This document shows positions 6,525 through 6,893 of a stretch of DNA of 6,893 nucleotides, in pieces; the stretch's first letter is position 1; each line of letters starts with the position of its first letter. A model generated the notes under the pieces. It ran no database searches, was not told the DNA's origin, and was given only the letters and a program-made list of their open reading frames with translations. This DNA comes from Dysgonamonadaceae bacterium (GTDB taxonomy: Bacteria; Bacteroidota; Bacteroidia; Bacteroidales; Azobacteroidaceae): contig JAITAH010000246.1 in assembly GCA_031284225.1 (NCBI GenBank), positions 1-6,893 on the forward strand. The letters run 5' to 3'. The translations under genes and the position numbers were made by a program.

Positions 6525-6893
6525 TTTGCCTAATTTAGTAATTAATTCGTATGTTCATGGAATAACAGACAGAAAAGGATGAAAAAGGTTTAATGGGAAA
6601 AGAAAGATTTAAATAATTTAACGGTTTGAGGGAGTCCTATTGTCTTTCATCCATTTTTATTCGTTTGTACGTAATTGGGAATTGAATGTATCCTTGAATA
6701 TTCGACCGCAACAGGAAAAACAAAGCTTGGGGGTTTGAATTATGTCTCTACCGATCAATCCATCGACTTGATGACAATTCGCTCAATAATAAACAAATAA
6801 CAGTTTTTATCTCAAAAAAAACGAATATAATAAAAAAATAATTAAGATTTTCTTTGGATAATTAGGAAATATGCTATTACTTTGCAGACGATA
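6525..6893. other. 369-base AT-rich non-coding region between the barrel gene and the right window edge
   Basis: No reading frame of useful length starts here on either strand: the ATGs I followed run into stops within about ten codons. No tRNA- or rRNA-like structure was recognised. A short inverted pair GGATGAAA (about 6577-6584) / TTTCATCC (about 6645-6652) is too weak to name. I found no TTTG / TAnnTTTG pair pointing towards the barrel gene, so its promoter is not identified. The only clear signal is the plus-strand promoter at 6853-6884. Confidence 0.7.
6853..6884 (+). promoter_or_regulatory. Bacteroidetes-type promoter reading out of the window to the right
   Basis: TTTG at 6853-6856 (-33 box) is followed by exactly 20 bases and then TTACTTTG at 6877-6884, a 7-of-8 match to the -7 consensus TAnnTTTG, continuing as TTTGCA. 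Spacing and flanking AT-richness fit the class. Transcription should begin around 6888-6893, so the gene served lies just past the window and is divergent from the barrel gene. Confidence 0.65.

Noticed and set aside
6577..6652. GGATGAAA / TTTCATCC inverted pair as an operator or hairpin
   Set aside because: Eight bases separated by about 60 in AT-rich DNA is within chance expectation.

Overview
The window looks like chromosomal DNA of a member of the Bacteroidota, most likely order Bacteroidales. Four things point there. The AsnRS and AqpZ sequences read like Bacteroides/Parabacteroides homologues. The pseudouridine synthase carries the long Asn/Arg/Pro/Tyr-rich N-terminal extension familiar from that group. 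One gene encodes a large outer-membrane protein with a CarboxypepD_reg-like N-terminal domain followed by a beta-barrel. The recognisable promoter signals are of the Bacteroidetes -33 TTTG / -7 TAnnTTTG type rather than E. coli -35/-10. G+C is moderate in the genes, and the intergenic DNA is clearly more AT-rich.

Layout, left to right. (1) Bases 2-1045, plus strand: the 3' part of an RsuA/RluB-type 16S/23S rRNA pseudouridine synthase gene whose true start lies before the window. (2) Bases 1054-2442, plus strand: asnS, asparaginyl-tRNA synthetase, only 8 bases after the rluB stop, so almost certainly co-transcribed. (3) Bases 2443-2651: a 209-base tail-to-tail spacer holding three successive perfect inverted repeats, one of which has the CGTCATTGCGAG...GAAGCAATG form of a dispersed palindromic repeat. 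(4) Bases 2652-3356, minus strand: aqpZ, a water-channel aquaporin with all pore residues intact and a good -7 element upstream. (5) Bases 3357-3590: an AT-rich spacer dominated by a very long imperfect hairpin (3432-3536), the likely terminator of the next gene. (6) Bases 3591-6524, minus strand: a complete 977-residue outer-membrane beta-barrel protein of the TonB-receptor-like superfamily, ending in an unusual Gly/Pro/Arg-rich tail encoded by a sharp GC-rich patch. (7) Bases 6525-6893: a 369-base AT-rich non-coding stretch ending in a plus-strand Bacteroidetes-type promoter that must serve a gene just outside the window.

The first two genes are translation housekeeping (rRNA modification and tRNA charging). 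aqpZ and the barrel protein are stand-alone envelope genes on the other strand, with no susD-like or enzyme partner beside them. I see no convincing new multi-gene system. The parts that depart from routine are the palindromes, the giant hairpin, the low-complexity protein extensions and the orphan promoter at the right edge.
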